Positions 1 through 9,500 of a stretch of 64,000 nt of DNA are shown here, one piece after another. The stretch covers positions 1 to 64,000 of the forward strand of contig NZ_LFME01000016.1 of assembly GCF_001043115.1 (NCBI RefSeq). The letters run 5' to 3'. The translations under genes were made by a program, and so were the position numbers. Each line of letters starts with the position of its first letter. The stretch's first letter is position 1. The notes under the pieces were generated by a model. It made no database searches, was not told the DNA's origin, and was given only the letters and a program-made list of their open reading frames with translations. The stretch comes from Xanthomonas sp. NCPPB 1128 (lineage in GTDB: Bacteria > Pseudomonadota > Gammaproteobacteria > Xanthomonadales > Xanthomonadaceae).

Positions 1-51
1 CCGGTGGTGGAGGCGGTGGTGGCGGGTAATCGCAGCCCGATCCTGCGGTGA
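1..51 (+). CDS. possible 3' end of an upstream gene (frame uncertain)
   Basis: Two plus-strand frames reach a stop here. One ends in a run of eight glycine codons followed by TAA at 27-29; a glycine-rich tail is a plausible protein C-terminus. The other ends at TGA 49-51. I cannot choose between them or name the product. Confidence 0.2.
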   Translation, partial: PVVEAVVAGNRSPILR

Positions 52-74
52 ATGGAATTTTCAAGAGGGACACG

Positions 75-710
75 ATGGATACGCCAAGCACGCCCGCGCT
101 ACCGGAAAGCGACACGTCCAACGAGGCGCTGCAAGAAACGATCAAGGCCATGGCGGCATTGATCGCAACGATGCAAGTAAGGGAGCAAAGCCTGCAAGAC
201 CAGATCTCCCGACAACTGCAGGTGCTCAATGGCGCGGTCGGCAACGCCGACCGGAGCGTCAATCGCGTGGTGGAGAACGCGCTGCCGCGGCTGACGCAAT
301 TGACGCAACAGGCACTCTCGGTGGCACTGGACCCGGCCGCCGAGCGATTCGATCGCACGCTGACCGCTGCGAACCAGACGCTGCAGCAAGCCACCCAGCG
401 CTATGCGCAAGCGCAGCAATCCCTCGAAGCCACGGCCATGCGCCGCATGTGGATGGGGTCCATTGCTATGCTGGGGGCGGCCGTCATGGGATTGTGCGGC
501 GTGGGGTACGTGCTCTACAGCGCCAAGTCGACCCTGGCCGAGGCCGAACAGCGCCGGGCCGAAATTTCGTACCTTGATCGCGTCGCACGGGCCGACTTGG
601 TACCCTGCGGTGAAGACAGGCTCTGTGCCGACTTCGAAAAGAAGGGACTGCGCTACGGGGACCATGGCCAATATCGGGTCATCACTCTGCGCCAATCCAG
701 TTCACGCTGA
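75..710 (+). CDS. coiled-coil membrane protein, possibly mobilization-associated
   Basis: A 211-residue protein. The ATG at 75 is preferred over an in-frame GTG at 48 because AAGAGGGA sits just upstream of it. Residues about 10-120 are rich in Gln, Ala and Leu in heptad-like order and predict a long coiled coil. One hydrophobic helix follows (about 124-148), and a short C-terminal domain holds two cysteines. This layout occurs in accessory proteins beside relaxase genes on integrative elements, but no motif proves that role. It lies on the far side of the island from the integrase, so it could belong to a mobility module continuing left of the window. Confidence 0.5.
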   Translation: MDTPSTPALPESDTSNEALQETIKAMAALIATMQVREQSLQDQISRQLQVLNGAVGNADRSVNRVVENALPRLTQLTQQALSVALDPAAERFDRTLTAANQTLQQATQRYAQAQQSLEATAMRRMWMGSIAMLGAAVMGLCGVGYVLYSAKSTLAEAEQRRAEISYLDRVARADLVPCGEDRLCADFEKKGLRYGDHGQYRVITLRQSSSR

Positions 711-842
711 CCACTGCACTGGTAATGCTGCTACACACATCGCCCGGGAAGCTTGTCAACCGCTCCCAAGCGCGGACCACGTACCGTGGTCATGCCTGAA
801 CCGCAGACGGACATTCCCCAGCAGGGGAAAAGGAACAGTGTG

Positions 843-1265
843 ATGGAGATGAAAGCAAAGACCCTGGCATTAGTCGTCGCCGCAGGGGCGGCCCTGTCCC
901 TCCAGGCCCATGCGCAATCGTGCTGCCCCTCGGGCGGGCATGGCGTACCGGCAGCCACGGGGCTGGGTGAAAGCGCTCCCCGCGCGACCAACCTTGCCAC
1001 CGATTCGGCATGGCGGATCTACGAGTTCCAACGCGATGGCGTGAACTATCTGCAGATCAACGACGCCACCGGCGTGGTCCGGGCCGCGGTCGGGCGCATC
1101 AACGAGACGTTGTGGGTCCTTCCCATGGGCAAGGACGTGGCCCGCGTGTCGCTGTCGGCCACGCCTGCCGCACCGGGGCGCGTGGTCTACCAGACCGGGG
1201 ATTTCGTGGTCTGGTTGCGATCGGATGCGAAGGGCGATGCCTGGGTGGTCACTTCGCGAGATTGA
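843..1265 (+). CDS. small exported protein of unknown function
   Basis: A 140-residue protein. The ATG at 843 (MEMKAKTLALVV) is chosen because a typical Sec signal peptide begins there: a charged n-region, an Ala/Leu-rich core and an AHA-Q cleavage site. An in-frame start 90 bases upstream would add a non-signal-like leader. AAAGGAAC precedes the ATG. The mature part begins with a CC pair and a Gly-rich stretch, then predicts mostly beta strand (WRIYEFQRDGVNYLQI onward). I recognise no family. Its last 17 bases overlap the convergent gene's 3' end. Confidence 0.55.
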   Translation: MEMKAKTLALVVAAGAALSLQAHAQSCCPSGGHGVPAATGLGESAPRATNLATDSAWRIYEFQRDGVNYLQINDATGVVRAAVGRINETLWVLPMGKDVARVSLSATPAAPGRVVYQTGDFVVWLRSDAKGDAWVVTSRD

Positions 1266-2763
1266 TCCCGACGCCCACACGCTCGGAGACGAGAAAGCTC
1301 AAGGCCAACGCATGGCGGCGCCGGCAGGTGCCGCCATGCGTTTTGAGCCGGACCGACAGTTCCCGATCGGACTCGGGATGTTCGCGGCGCACCGCGTTGA
1401 GCACGGACGCATCGGCGGTGATGCGCACGACGATCCCTTGCATGCCCCGCACCCGCCATACCCGGGCCTGGATCAGGTGGGTTCGCGCAACGGGTAACGT
1501 TTCCACGGCGTTGAGCACGCAACGATAGGCCACCAGCTGCAGTCCCAGCGAAAGCTGTCGGGGATCGCCTCGCATCCGCCAGCGGAATTCCGTGTTGCAC
1601 AGGTTGGCGAAGCTGACCGAACGCAGGGTGTGATACAGGCCATGCGTCTCGATGCCAAGCGGATAGAGCGCCGTGACGTACTCATCGAGCAGTTGAGCCT
1701 GGATCACCCCGGTGCGCGTCATCTGCATCGCCGCCGAGTGGTGTCCCTGGGAGCGCAGGTACTCCACAACATCCCTGCGCATCCGATTGATCTGCACCGT
1801 GAGATCGGTGTAGTCGACCACCCGCTTGCGCAGGGTGCGCTCAGCGGACAGATAGCCGGCCTGTGCGAACTCCAGCGCCTGCTCCCGCACGCGCCCGAAA
1901 TCGCGCACTTGCCTGTAGGCAGCAGAGAGGCGCGAGCCGAACGCAAACAGGCCGGTGGCGGTGACCGCGAGCAGAATCTGCACCGCGAAAGCCTGTGGGT
2001 CGTGCATGCCGACTTCGACGGCCTTGGGCAGCGACAGGGCCACTGCGACGTTCGCCAGTACCACGCCCAGTGCCGCACCGCGCCATCCATGGCGCAGAGT
2101 GAGCGCGATGGCGGGCACAACCAGCAACACCCTAAGCAACTGCCGCAGCACGGTGTCGCCAATGAGGGTGATAGCGACGAACAGAAGCGCCACCACCGCG
2201 ACGGAAGCCAGGCCTTCATGCAGCAGATGGGACGGCCGGCGCAAGGCTTCGTCGCGGCGCAGCCAAAGGAGCGCCGGCAGGACGAACATCAATGTGCCCA
2301 GGTAGTCGCCCAGCCAGTACCGGATCAGCGTGTCGATCGGCGCCGGCCCTGACGGGCCACCCAGCGCGGCATTGAGCGCCATGTTGCACAGCGTGCTCCA
2401 TAAGGCGGTCACCAGCGCGAGTGGTAGCAGCCAGTGGTCCTTGCGCGTCAAATCGGGAATATGAAAGCGTGCCGTGACGGGAAGCAGCGAGACCGCGGGC
2501 ATCAAGAGGAACGGGCTCAGGTATGCCCAGGTGGTGCTGGTACCCCAGTCATCAACCCTCGGCACGCGCAGCACCAGCAGGGCCGCGGCGTCACCCGCCA
2601 ACAACCAGGGCCATCGCCGCGCGGGCAAGAACAGCAGGCTGGCAACGCGCAATCCCGCCGGCAGGTACCACTGATCCACGGAGCATCGCCAAGCCAGCAG
2701 GAACGCGGCGCAGTAGCCCACGCTCAGCAAGGCGCCTTTGGCAATGTCTTTTACAGCGGCCAT
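1249..2763 (-). CDS. MASE1-type membrane protein with a degenerate sensor-kinase tail
   Basis: A 504-residue protein starting at the ATG at 2763. Residues 1-290 contain about eight hydrophobic helices of MASE1/UhpB character. A short helical linker follows (290-360). The C-terminal part keeps traces of a NarL-type histidine kinase: LYPLGIETHGLYHTLR resembles the post-phosphoacceptor segment, and LQLVAYRCVLNAVE resembles a worn N-box. I see no phosphoacceptor histidine in a normal H-box and no glycine-rich ATP-lid motifs. It is probably not an active kinase and may be a membrane signal receptor or adaptor. No response-regulator gene is adjacent. Confidence 0.55.
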   Translation of the reverse strand: MAAVKDIAKGALLSVGYCAAFLLAWRCSVDQWYLPAGLRVASLLFLPARRWPWLLAGDAAALLVLRVPRVDDWGTSTTWAYLSPFLLMPAVSLLPVTARFHIPDLTRKDHWLLPLALVTALWSTLCNMALNAALGGPSGPAPIDTLIRYWLGDYLGTLMFVLPALLWLRRDEALRRPSHLLHEGLASVAVVALLFVAITLIGDTVLRQLLRVLLVVPAIALTLRHGWRGAALGVVLANVAVALSLPKAVEVGMHDPQAFAVQILLAVTATGLFAFGSRLSAAYRQVRDFGRVREQALEFAQAGYLSAERTLRKRVVDYTDLTVQINRMRRDVVEYLRSQGHHSAAMQMTRTGVIQAQLLDEYVTALYPLGIETHGLYHTLRSVSFANLCNTEFRWRMRGDPRQLSLGLQLVAYRCVLNAVETLPVARTHLIQARVWRVRGMQGIVVRITADASVLNAVRREHPESDRELSVRLKTHGGTCRRRHALALSFLVSERVGVGINLAK

Positions 2764-3064
2764 TCGACCATCCGTGGCGTGTCAGAGCCACTGTACAAGC
2801 CGCGCGCGCTGCAGCAGTAGACATTTGGCAGTTACCCAAGGCGATCCGGTGGATCCTGGCTTGCAGGAGGTGGCCTCCACGGAACCAGAGCGGTTCACTA
2901 GACTCTTGGATATGTTCTTGCGGAAGCTGGCTGAGGCTTACATCGCTCCATTGGTTCTCAGCGTGTCTACAGAATAGGATTGGGGACTGGTCGCCACCTT
3001 GAGCCTCCATGGCACAATTGATTCGGAGATGGGGCAGTCAGGGAATTGGCAGGGGGCGAAGCGA
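2764..3064. other. divergent intergenic region upstream of the sspF-like operon
   Basis: This stretch separates the MASE1 gene from the plus-strand defence operon and should hold promoters for both. I found no convincing -35/-10 pair, no copy of the tRNA 3' end and no inverted repeat strong enough to call. Short ORFs cross it but show no family features. Confidence 0.4.
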
Positions 3065-4975
3065 GTGACTACCGTAACCAGCGAAGTCGGTTCAGCTGAA
3101 AAATTTTCTTTTCCTACAAGTGCGTGGGTGCGCTTGCTGAGGAGTTATGGGCCAACTTCGAGCAATCTTACGATGTTCGATGAGTACGTCATTGGCGCGA
3201 TCGGGCGAGCGAAAGTCCAACCGATCCGTCTTTCCACTCCGATGCTCGACGACATGATTCGGCATATTGAGTCGAAGGTGGAGGGCTCGCTCTTGATCGC
3301 CGGCACAGCGGGCGATGGCAAGACCTACCACTGCCGGGCACTGTGGAACCACATCGGCGGTGACCCCAAAGTCTGGGCGGGCAAAGAGAACGTGAAGGAA
3401 CATCGCCTCGCCGATGGTCGCCTAGCGGTGTTCATCAAGGATCTTTCCGAATTCAATGGCCAGGAGAGCGACCTGCCGCTGCAGCGCCTCGAAAGGTCGG
3501 TTCTGGAAGGCAACGACTCCGAAGTCGTAATCCTGGCGGCCAACCATGGCCAACTGCTCGATCGCCTGCGCGACCTAGGTAAACGGCAGGATCGCATGCA
3601 TCCGCTCCGCAAGCCCTTGCAGGAGAGCTTCCTGCAAGCAGGGGCCGCGCCCGACCGCTTGGCTGTATTCGATCTCAGCCGCTCCACCAGCCGCAAGACG
3701 CTCGACGAAGTCGCCAAGGCAGTTGCCGGACATCCCGAATGGGAAAACTGCTCTCGCTGCTCCTTGAGGGCAGGTGGGAATGTCTGCCCGATCGACGAGA
3801 ACCGCCGCCGCCTTCTCGGAGAAGCCGATGGCGGGCAGCTCGCGCGCCGGCTCGGCGACTTGGTCGAGATCGCCAGACTCAATGGGCTACATCTTCCGGT
3901 GCGCGATCTGCTAGCACTGTGCTCCAACATGGTCCTCGGTTACGCAGATGCAAAGTTGGCAAAAGAGAACCTGATGACTTGCGCGGACGTGCCCAAGATC
4001 CAAGAGGGCAACCACATCGGCAAGGCCAGCATCTACGCCAACGCATTCGGGGCCAACCTGCCTAAGCGACGGGCTTCTGATCGCCCCGTATTCAAGGCTA
4101 TGGCGAGTTTCGGTGTGGGTGAGGAGACGACCAACGCGGCCGATGGTTTGCTGGTCTACGGTAAGGACGATTCGCGGTTGCAGGCCGACTTCGCGCGTCT
4201 AGTAGCCGTTGACCCGATCTATGGCGCGACGGCGGACTTCCGCGCGGCTCAGGACGCCTACTTGGAAGGCTATGAAGGCGCGCGCTTGGATGGCGGCTCC
4301 GCTGAGTTCATGGAGATGCTTGAGGACCAGCGTCGCCGGCTCTACTTCAGCCTGCCTGAATCCGAGCCCGGCTACCCCCGCTGGTCAATGACGGCCTTTC
4401 GCTTCGCTGGCGAGTATCTGGACATCATTGAGTCACTCAAGGCCAAGAAGGCGGTGAACGACAACACTCGCGGGCGTATTGCGCGTGGCCTTAACCGGGT
4501 CATGACGGGCCTGCTCTTGGAGAACGTTGACCGCATCTTCATTGCCAGTTCCGGCGGATTCACGCAAAGCCGCGTGAGTGTGCTTTGCGATCATGAAACG
4601 CCATCGCGCAGGCAGGGTGGCGTAGGCATGGCCATCAAGTACAACGAGGAGTCTGGCCGCCTTCAGCTCGACGTATCGCTCTCGCCAAGCCCTGGCAACT
4701 CAGTCGCCTTCGACCTCACGCCTATCCGGCATGAGTTTCTCGCGCGGGTGGCCGAGGGCGCGCTGCCAGCAAGCTTTTCCAATGAGTGCCTTGAAGACCT
4801 TCTGGCCTTCAAGACCAAGCTGCTGCGCAAGGCCGAGATCGTCTGTAGGGCTGGCTTTGCCGGCGACGACGACGAAGTCGGCGGGGAAGCATCCGCATTG
4901 ACGCTGAATTTCATCGACATCGAGCCGGGAGGCCGTGGGTTCGCCCGCCCCGTGACCGTGAGGACTCCGGCATGA
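3065..4975 (+). CDS. sspF: SspF/DptF-like P-loop ATPase of a phosphorothioation restriction module
   Basis: A 636-residue protein from GTG 3065, chosen because AGGGGG at 3051-3056 lies eight bases upstream. ATG 3029 and TTG 2999 are in frame but have weaker ribosome sites. The Walker A motif GTAGDGKT is at residues 80-87. A four-cysteine cluster (CSRC, then C in the NVC segment, about 228-243) suggests a zinc finger. Gene order and size match SspF/DndF-type proteins, first in the three-gene modules that attack DNA lacking phosphorothioate marks. The stop overlaps the next start in ATGA. The function is inferred from family resemblance and context; orthology with SspF rather than DndF/DptF was not tested. 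Confidence 0.65.
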   Translation: MTTVTSEVGSAEKFSFPTSAWVRLLRSYGPTSSNLTMFDEYVIGAIGRAKVQPIRLSTPMLDDMIRHIESKVEGSLLIAGTAGDGKTYHCRALWNHIGGDPKVWAGKENVKEHRLADGRLAVFIKDLSEFNGQESDLPLQRLERSVLEGNDSEVVILAANHGQLLDRLRDLGKRQDRMHPLRKPLQESFLQAGAAPDRLAVFDLSRSTSRKTLDEVAKAVAGHPEWENCSRCSLRAGGNVCPIDENRRRLLGEADGGQLARRLGDLVEIARLNGLHLPVRDLLALCSNMVLGYADAKLAKENLMTCADVPKIQEGNHIGKASIYANAFGANLPKRRASDRPVFKAMASFGVGEETTNAADGLLVYGKDDSRLQADFARLVAVDPIYGATADFRAAQDAYLEGYEGARLDGGSAEFMEMLEDQRRRLYFSLPESEPGYPRWSMTAFRFAGEYLDIIESLKAKKAVNDNTRGRIARGLNRVMTGLLLENVDRIFIASSGGFTQSRVSVLCDHETPSRRQGGVGMAIKYNEESGRLQLDVSLSPSPGNSVAFDLTPIRHEFLARVAEGALPASFSNECLEDLLAFKTKLLRKAEIVCRAGFAGDDDEVGGEASALTLNFIDIEPGGRGFARPVTVRTPA

Positions 4976-6528
4976 ACGAGATCCTCAAACGGCCTGAGAT
5001 CAAAAGCGTCGATTTTTGCGTCGACGAGAACATCTGGGGGCACCGTCTCTACGACGAGCAACTCCCTCATTTGACGGTGCTCGAATTTCTCGGCGCACTG
5101 GGCTCGAACCTCGACAAGCCGCTTCGCCCCCAAGAGGGCCTTGGTGGTGCCGTCAAGTTCCAGCCGCAGCGCCAAATCCGTCTCCGCGGCCTGCTTTTCA
5201 ACAACCCCTACGTTGAGTCCATCTCCGAAAGCGCACAACCGGATGAGGAGAAATGGCGGCAGTGGTTCGGGCGCTTTGCCCATGGGGCAACGGGCAACGG
5301 TGACGGCGTTGACGACATGGCATACCTACGCAATTCGTTCGCGAGCTTCGACGATTTCGCTAAGGCCGTGGAACTGCTGCGCTCCTCTTCCTTCGAGTCG
5401 CGCAGCAACAAGCGCTGGAGTTCAAAATTTGTCTTTCCCTTCGGCCCGGACGCCCTCTACGAGGACTTGGAGATCGACTCAAAGGGCAAAATGAGTAACG
5501 ACCGGCGCTTCTTCGCGCGTACTGGCGAGCTGCTCTACCTGATGCTCACGCGGTCGAAGCGCGGCGCCGAACTGGGTGACTTGCTGGCTAAGCGCCTGTT
5601 CGACCGCGAAGCGCCGATGAACCGGCTCGCGCGAGCAATGCAAGGTACGTCACAGCGCGCGGATGAAGCCCGGCAGTCTGGCTATCTGCCTGAAGCCGCT
5701 AACCCGCGATTTGATCAAATTTGCAATGACTGGCTGTCGATTCTGGCGAGAGATATGCCGATCTATGACGCCTTGGAGCACCTGATCGTCATCTCGGGGC
5801 TCAACATGCTGCTCTACTTCCTTGAGCGGGCGAAGCGCGTAGCTGGCGACGATGATCCGGTCGAGATCATCTGCGAGATTGTTTCCAAAGAACGCACGAA
5901 GGTTCGCACACTTTCCGGCGACAGCTACCAGCTCAACCAAGGCCTTCCCGCCAAGGCGGTGCGCGCCCATGTCGAGTCGATCCGCATGGATGCCGGCTGG
6001 ACCGAGGCCGCCTCCAGTGAGTTCTCGGAAGCTGAGCGGGTGAGGCTCATGCGCGAGCGCTTCCAGTGGCCATCAGCCGATGGGGGCGACGACGAGGACT
6101 ACTCGGGCGAGAGTCCCGAAACCTTAGTCGAAAAGCTCACCGAGCTTGCCCTTGCGCGGCATCAGCAGCACGTCGGCAAGATTCACGCTTCCTGGTCGCG
6201 GGCGATTGGCCTCAGCTCCCGCCGCCTCTCGCGGCGCACCCGCTACGCCCCCAACGATAGGCTTTTAAAGTCGATCGTGGTGGCCATCGTCGACGACCCT
6301 ATGCAGTTCGACGAGTTCCTGACTGAGGCTAAAAAGCGCTATGGCCTCATCCTCGGCGACGCCGAAGGCGCGCGCTTGGTCGACGCGAAACTCGTAGACC
6401 AAGAGGAACTCAGTGAGAACCGGGACAACCTTGAAGCTCGGCTTGTGGGATTGGGCCTGGTCCGCAGGCTCTCCGATTCCTGCTCGTTTGTCGAAAATCC
6501 ATTCGCGAAGGAAGGGGCCGCATGCTGA
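4972..6528 (+). CDS. sspG: SspG/DptG-like protein of the same module
   Basis: A 518-residue protein whose ATG overlaps the previous stop. I see no nucleotide-binding motif, membrane segment or known catalytic pattern. The sequence is largely helical and charged, with a mid-section around residues 255-290 that looks like a buried core. Position between an SspF-like ATPase and a very large FtsK-like ATPase is the main reason for calling it the G component, in PT systems a partner of F and H. It overlaps the next gene by 7 bases, so F, G and H are probably made in fixed ratio from one transcript. Confidence 0.55.
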   Translation: MNEILKRPEIKSVDFCVDENIWGHRLYDEQLPHLTVLEFLGALGSNLDKPLRPQEGLGGAVKFQPQRQIRLRGLLFNNPYVESISESAQPDEEKWRQWFGRFAHGATGNGDGVDDMAYLRNSFASFDDFAKAVELLRSSSFESRSNKRWSSKFVFPFGPDALYEDLEIDSKGKMSNDRRFFARTGELLYLMLTRSKRGAELGDLLAKRLFDREAPMNRLARAMQGTSQRADEARQSGYLPEAANPRFDQICNDWLSILARDMPIYDALEHLIVISGLNMLLYFLERAKRVAGDDDPVEIICEIVSKERTKVRTLSGDSYQLNQGLPAKAVRAHVESIRMDAGWTEAASSEFSEAERVRLMRERFQWPSADGGDDEDYSGESPETLVEKLTELALARHQQHVGKIHASWSRAIGLSSRRLSRRTRYAPNDRLLKSIVVAIVDDPMQFDEFLTEAKKRYGLILGDAEGARLVDAKLVDQEELSENRDNLEARLVGLGLVRRLSDSCSFVENPFAKEGAAC

Positions 6529-9500
6529 CCGACCGCATTATTGGCCGCGTCGGCGCGGACATCTTAGCCAAGCGGGTTTCCAATCCCGGCCAGTCCGGCG
6601 ATTCTGCCGCGTTGTTCCGGCTCGACAAGCTCTCGTCCAGCCAGATTGCGGCTGTGGCGCGAGCGATCCTCGCTAATCCTGACCTGCTGGCTCGCGTGGA
6701 TCTCATGATCCCCGAGGCCTTGGTTGATGCCCAAAGCCTGCCGCCTGAGATCCTCATTCCGCATAACGCCGGCTACGTCCGCAACAACGCTGCGACCGTC
6801 AAGGCTGCAATCCTGACTGCTAACGGCAACGAGCACAACTTGGCCGACACGCTCGGCCACGTCATGGCCATCGGCGCCAAGGAGATGCGTGCCGACCCTG
6901 AATCCTGGGTCGAGGCTGCCTTGCACACCGGTGGGCTCGCGCCGGTGCCGGATGACCGCTCGGTGTTCCATGCGGCCTTGGGCGGATTGCTCGCCTCCTC
7001 TGAGCTCTCACTCGTCCAGCTTGGCGAGTTCTGCTCCGAAATTGTCGAGGCCATGTCTATCCGCGGGCTTGCCATCCGTGATGCCCTGGGCTTTGCAATG
7101 CCGCGTGCCGGTTTGCCCCGCGACACAGGGTTCTTCTCCAATGCAAAGAGCTTCGGACCGCTTCGCAAGCCCTGGCAGAAGGCCTTCGCCAAGCTCTTCA
7201 CGCAGCGCGCGCCGCTGTTAAAGAAACTTCGCCAGAACGGCCAGCCGCTGGATTCCGACGAGCTAATTGAGCGCATTGAGGCCAATGCGGCTGAGATCAC
7301 GGATGCCGCGCGCCTAGCGCTTGTTGCTTTCGTCAACGCTCCCGCGGGAGATCAGGAGGTGTCTTCCGCTCTGGCTCAGTTCGAGTGGGAGGCCGACGGC
7401 GTCTACCTCGCCTTCGACAAGCCCAAGGAGAAACAATTCGGATTGGCTGACTCGACCATCCGCTTCCTCGACCACGATTGCGACCAAGAGAATTCGCTCG
7501 ACCTCGAGGGCCGCCAGTTCTTGGAAGATTTGAAGTCGCGCGAGCGGCGCTCCGACTTTACCGAAGACGATGAGGAGTTCTTCATCAAGTACCGCCGGCT
7601 ACTTGAGCAAGATGCCAAGCTATGCGCGCGCTGGGAGAAGGCTCTCTATGGCAAGCCCATCGAATGCAACGACTTTTTCGATGGTTTCGCGCGCGTAGTG
7701 AACAGCCTACATGCGGGGCTGCGCGAGACCGAAGGCGAGCGCATCTTGCGCTTCACCGTGACCAAGGGTCGCAAGGAGTGGCGTGAGCGCTTCAATTACG
7801 ACGCCGGCAGCTACTTCTCGGCGATGTATCGTGGCTTGAAGGAGCTCATGGGTTCCAAGGCCGATTGGAAGGTTGAGCGTCTCGGAAATGCGAGCCTCCC
7901 CGATCCGCTTTTCGATTATGAGGCCTTCTTTGCCAAGGAGAAGGAGCTCCGCAGCGACAAGAAAAACAAGATGCGGCCGAATTCATCGCTCTCGCGCATG
8001 GCCTTGCAGATCAAGTTCGATGTGGCGCTAATCCAGTTCTTCAATGGCAAAGAGAATGTGCTCGCCAGGACCCAGCTCTTGTGGAGCTACAAACCCACCT
8101 CGATTGGCCTGTCGATGGTCGCAGATATGCGCCGCCTTTTGGAGAAGGGGGCGGCCGGTTGCACAGAAGTCCCGCGCCGCCTAGTAAGCAAGAAGGGTGG
8201 GGTGCAAAATGTCTCGCTGCTCGACACCGGCACGTTGGAGGCCACCTATTCCACCGACGCGGGTTCCTTGGTCCCAGCGGCCAGCAGGCTCCGCAGCCTG
8301 CGCCACGAGATAAAGGGCCGGATCAAGGACCTCGCGGAAGGCGGCTATCTAACTCCGCCGCAGCGCGACGAGGTCAAGGCATCCTGGGACAAGTTCGAGG
8401 AGGACTACATCAAGGCGATGGAGGACTTCGTCTCTATCGGCCTTCATGGCGAGGCCGTCATGCGCCAGGCGGAATCCTTCGGCGCCCTGATGGCGACCCT
8501 TATGTCCCAAGCGCGCGGCGACGTGTGCCGCTCGCGTCTGGTCTCCGAGATTCTTTCGGTAGGCACGGCCCGCGTGGCTGGCGACAACCCCGCGCTGATC
8601 ATCCCGCCATGGCACCCGGAGCGCATGAAGGCGTTGGCAGTGAAGTCCCGACGTGTCGCCGGATTTGCCACCCACTTGCTCTCCAGCAGCAACATCCTCT
8701 ATGGAGACCGCGAAATCTTCATGCGCGAGTTCTCCGACGAGATCGCCCATCCGTTCTATCCGGAGATCGCTGTCCTCAACCGGGCCGGCGCGCCGACGCT
8801 GGTGTCTGAGAGCAGCACGGTCAACGGCTATAGCCTCTTGGAATCGCCCACGCGGGGCAATCAGGATGCAATGACCGATGTGGACCCAGCTGCCGCTGCC
8901 AAGCAAGTACGAGAGCTCTTGGAGCGCTACGTTGGCTTGCAGCCTCATGAGGCATCGAACCTGAGCGTCGTACTTTACAACGCCGATGCGGCCGAGCTGC
9001 CGCTGGCTACCGTGCGGGAGCTCTCGTCGATTCAGGAGGACGGGAAGCTTCAATGCAGCGTGTCGGTGCGTCACTCGGATCCGGCAAAGCTGCGCAGCGT
9101 CTACGGTGAGCTGGTCAACAAGGCCGGAGAGGATCCGGACTTGCCCGTAGTCAGTGAGACCAGCGACAACTTCATCTCCAGGTTACGCATTGCGGTAACG
9201 CCTATCTCGGCCACGCCGAGCGAGAGCGCCCAGGGGTTCAAGGCCTTCGATGTAGCTTTCCTGCATGACGTGGTCTCGCGGGCGGCGCAGTCCGAATGGC
9301 TTTCTGTCACCTGGACGAACGATCGGCCGAATTTGGAGCACGCTCCCTCGCGCTGGTCCTACCGCAGCGTCTCGGGCGAGAATGAACTGAAATCCACTAC
9401 CTTCTTGGCCTGCCCTTGGCAGACGGCCTCGGGCTGGGCCTATGTGTCCGCAGTGGCTGCCGTGTGCCGCCAGCTTGATGCATTGCCTGGCGAACGCTTC

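Noticed and set aside
2738-2977. A 79-codon plus-strand ORF upstream of sspF
   Set aside because: No ribosome site and no recognisable family, and it begins inside the opposite-strand MASE1 gene.
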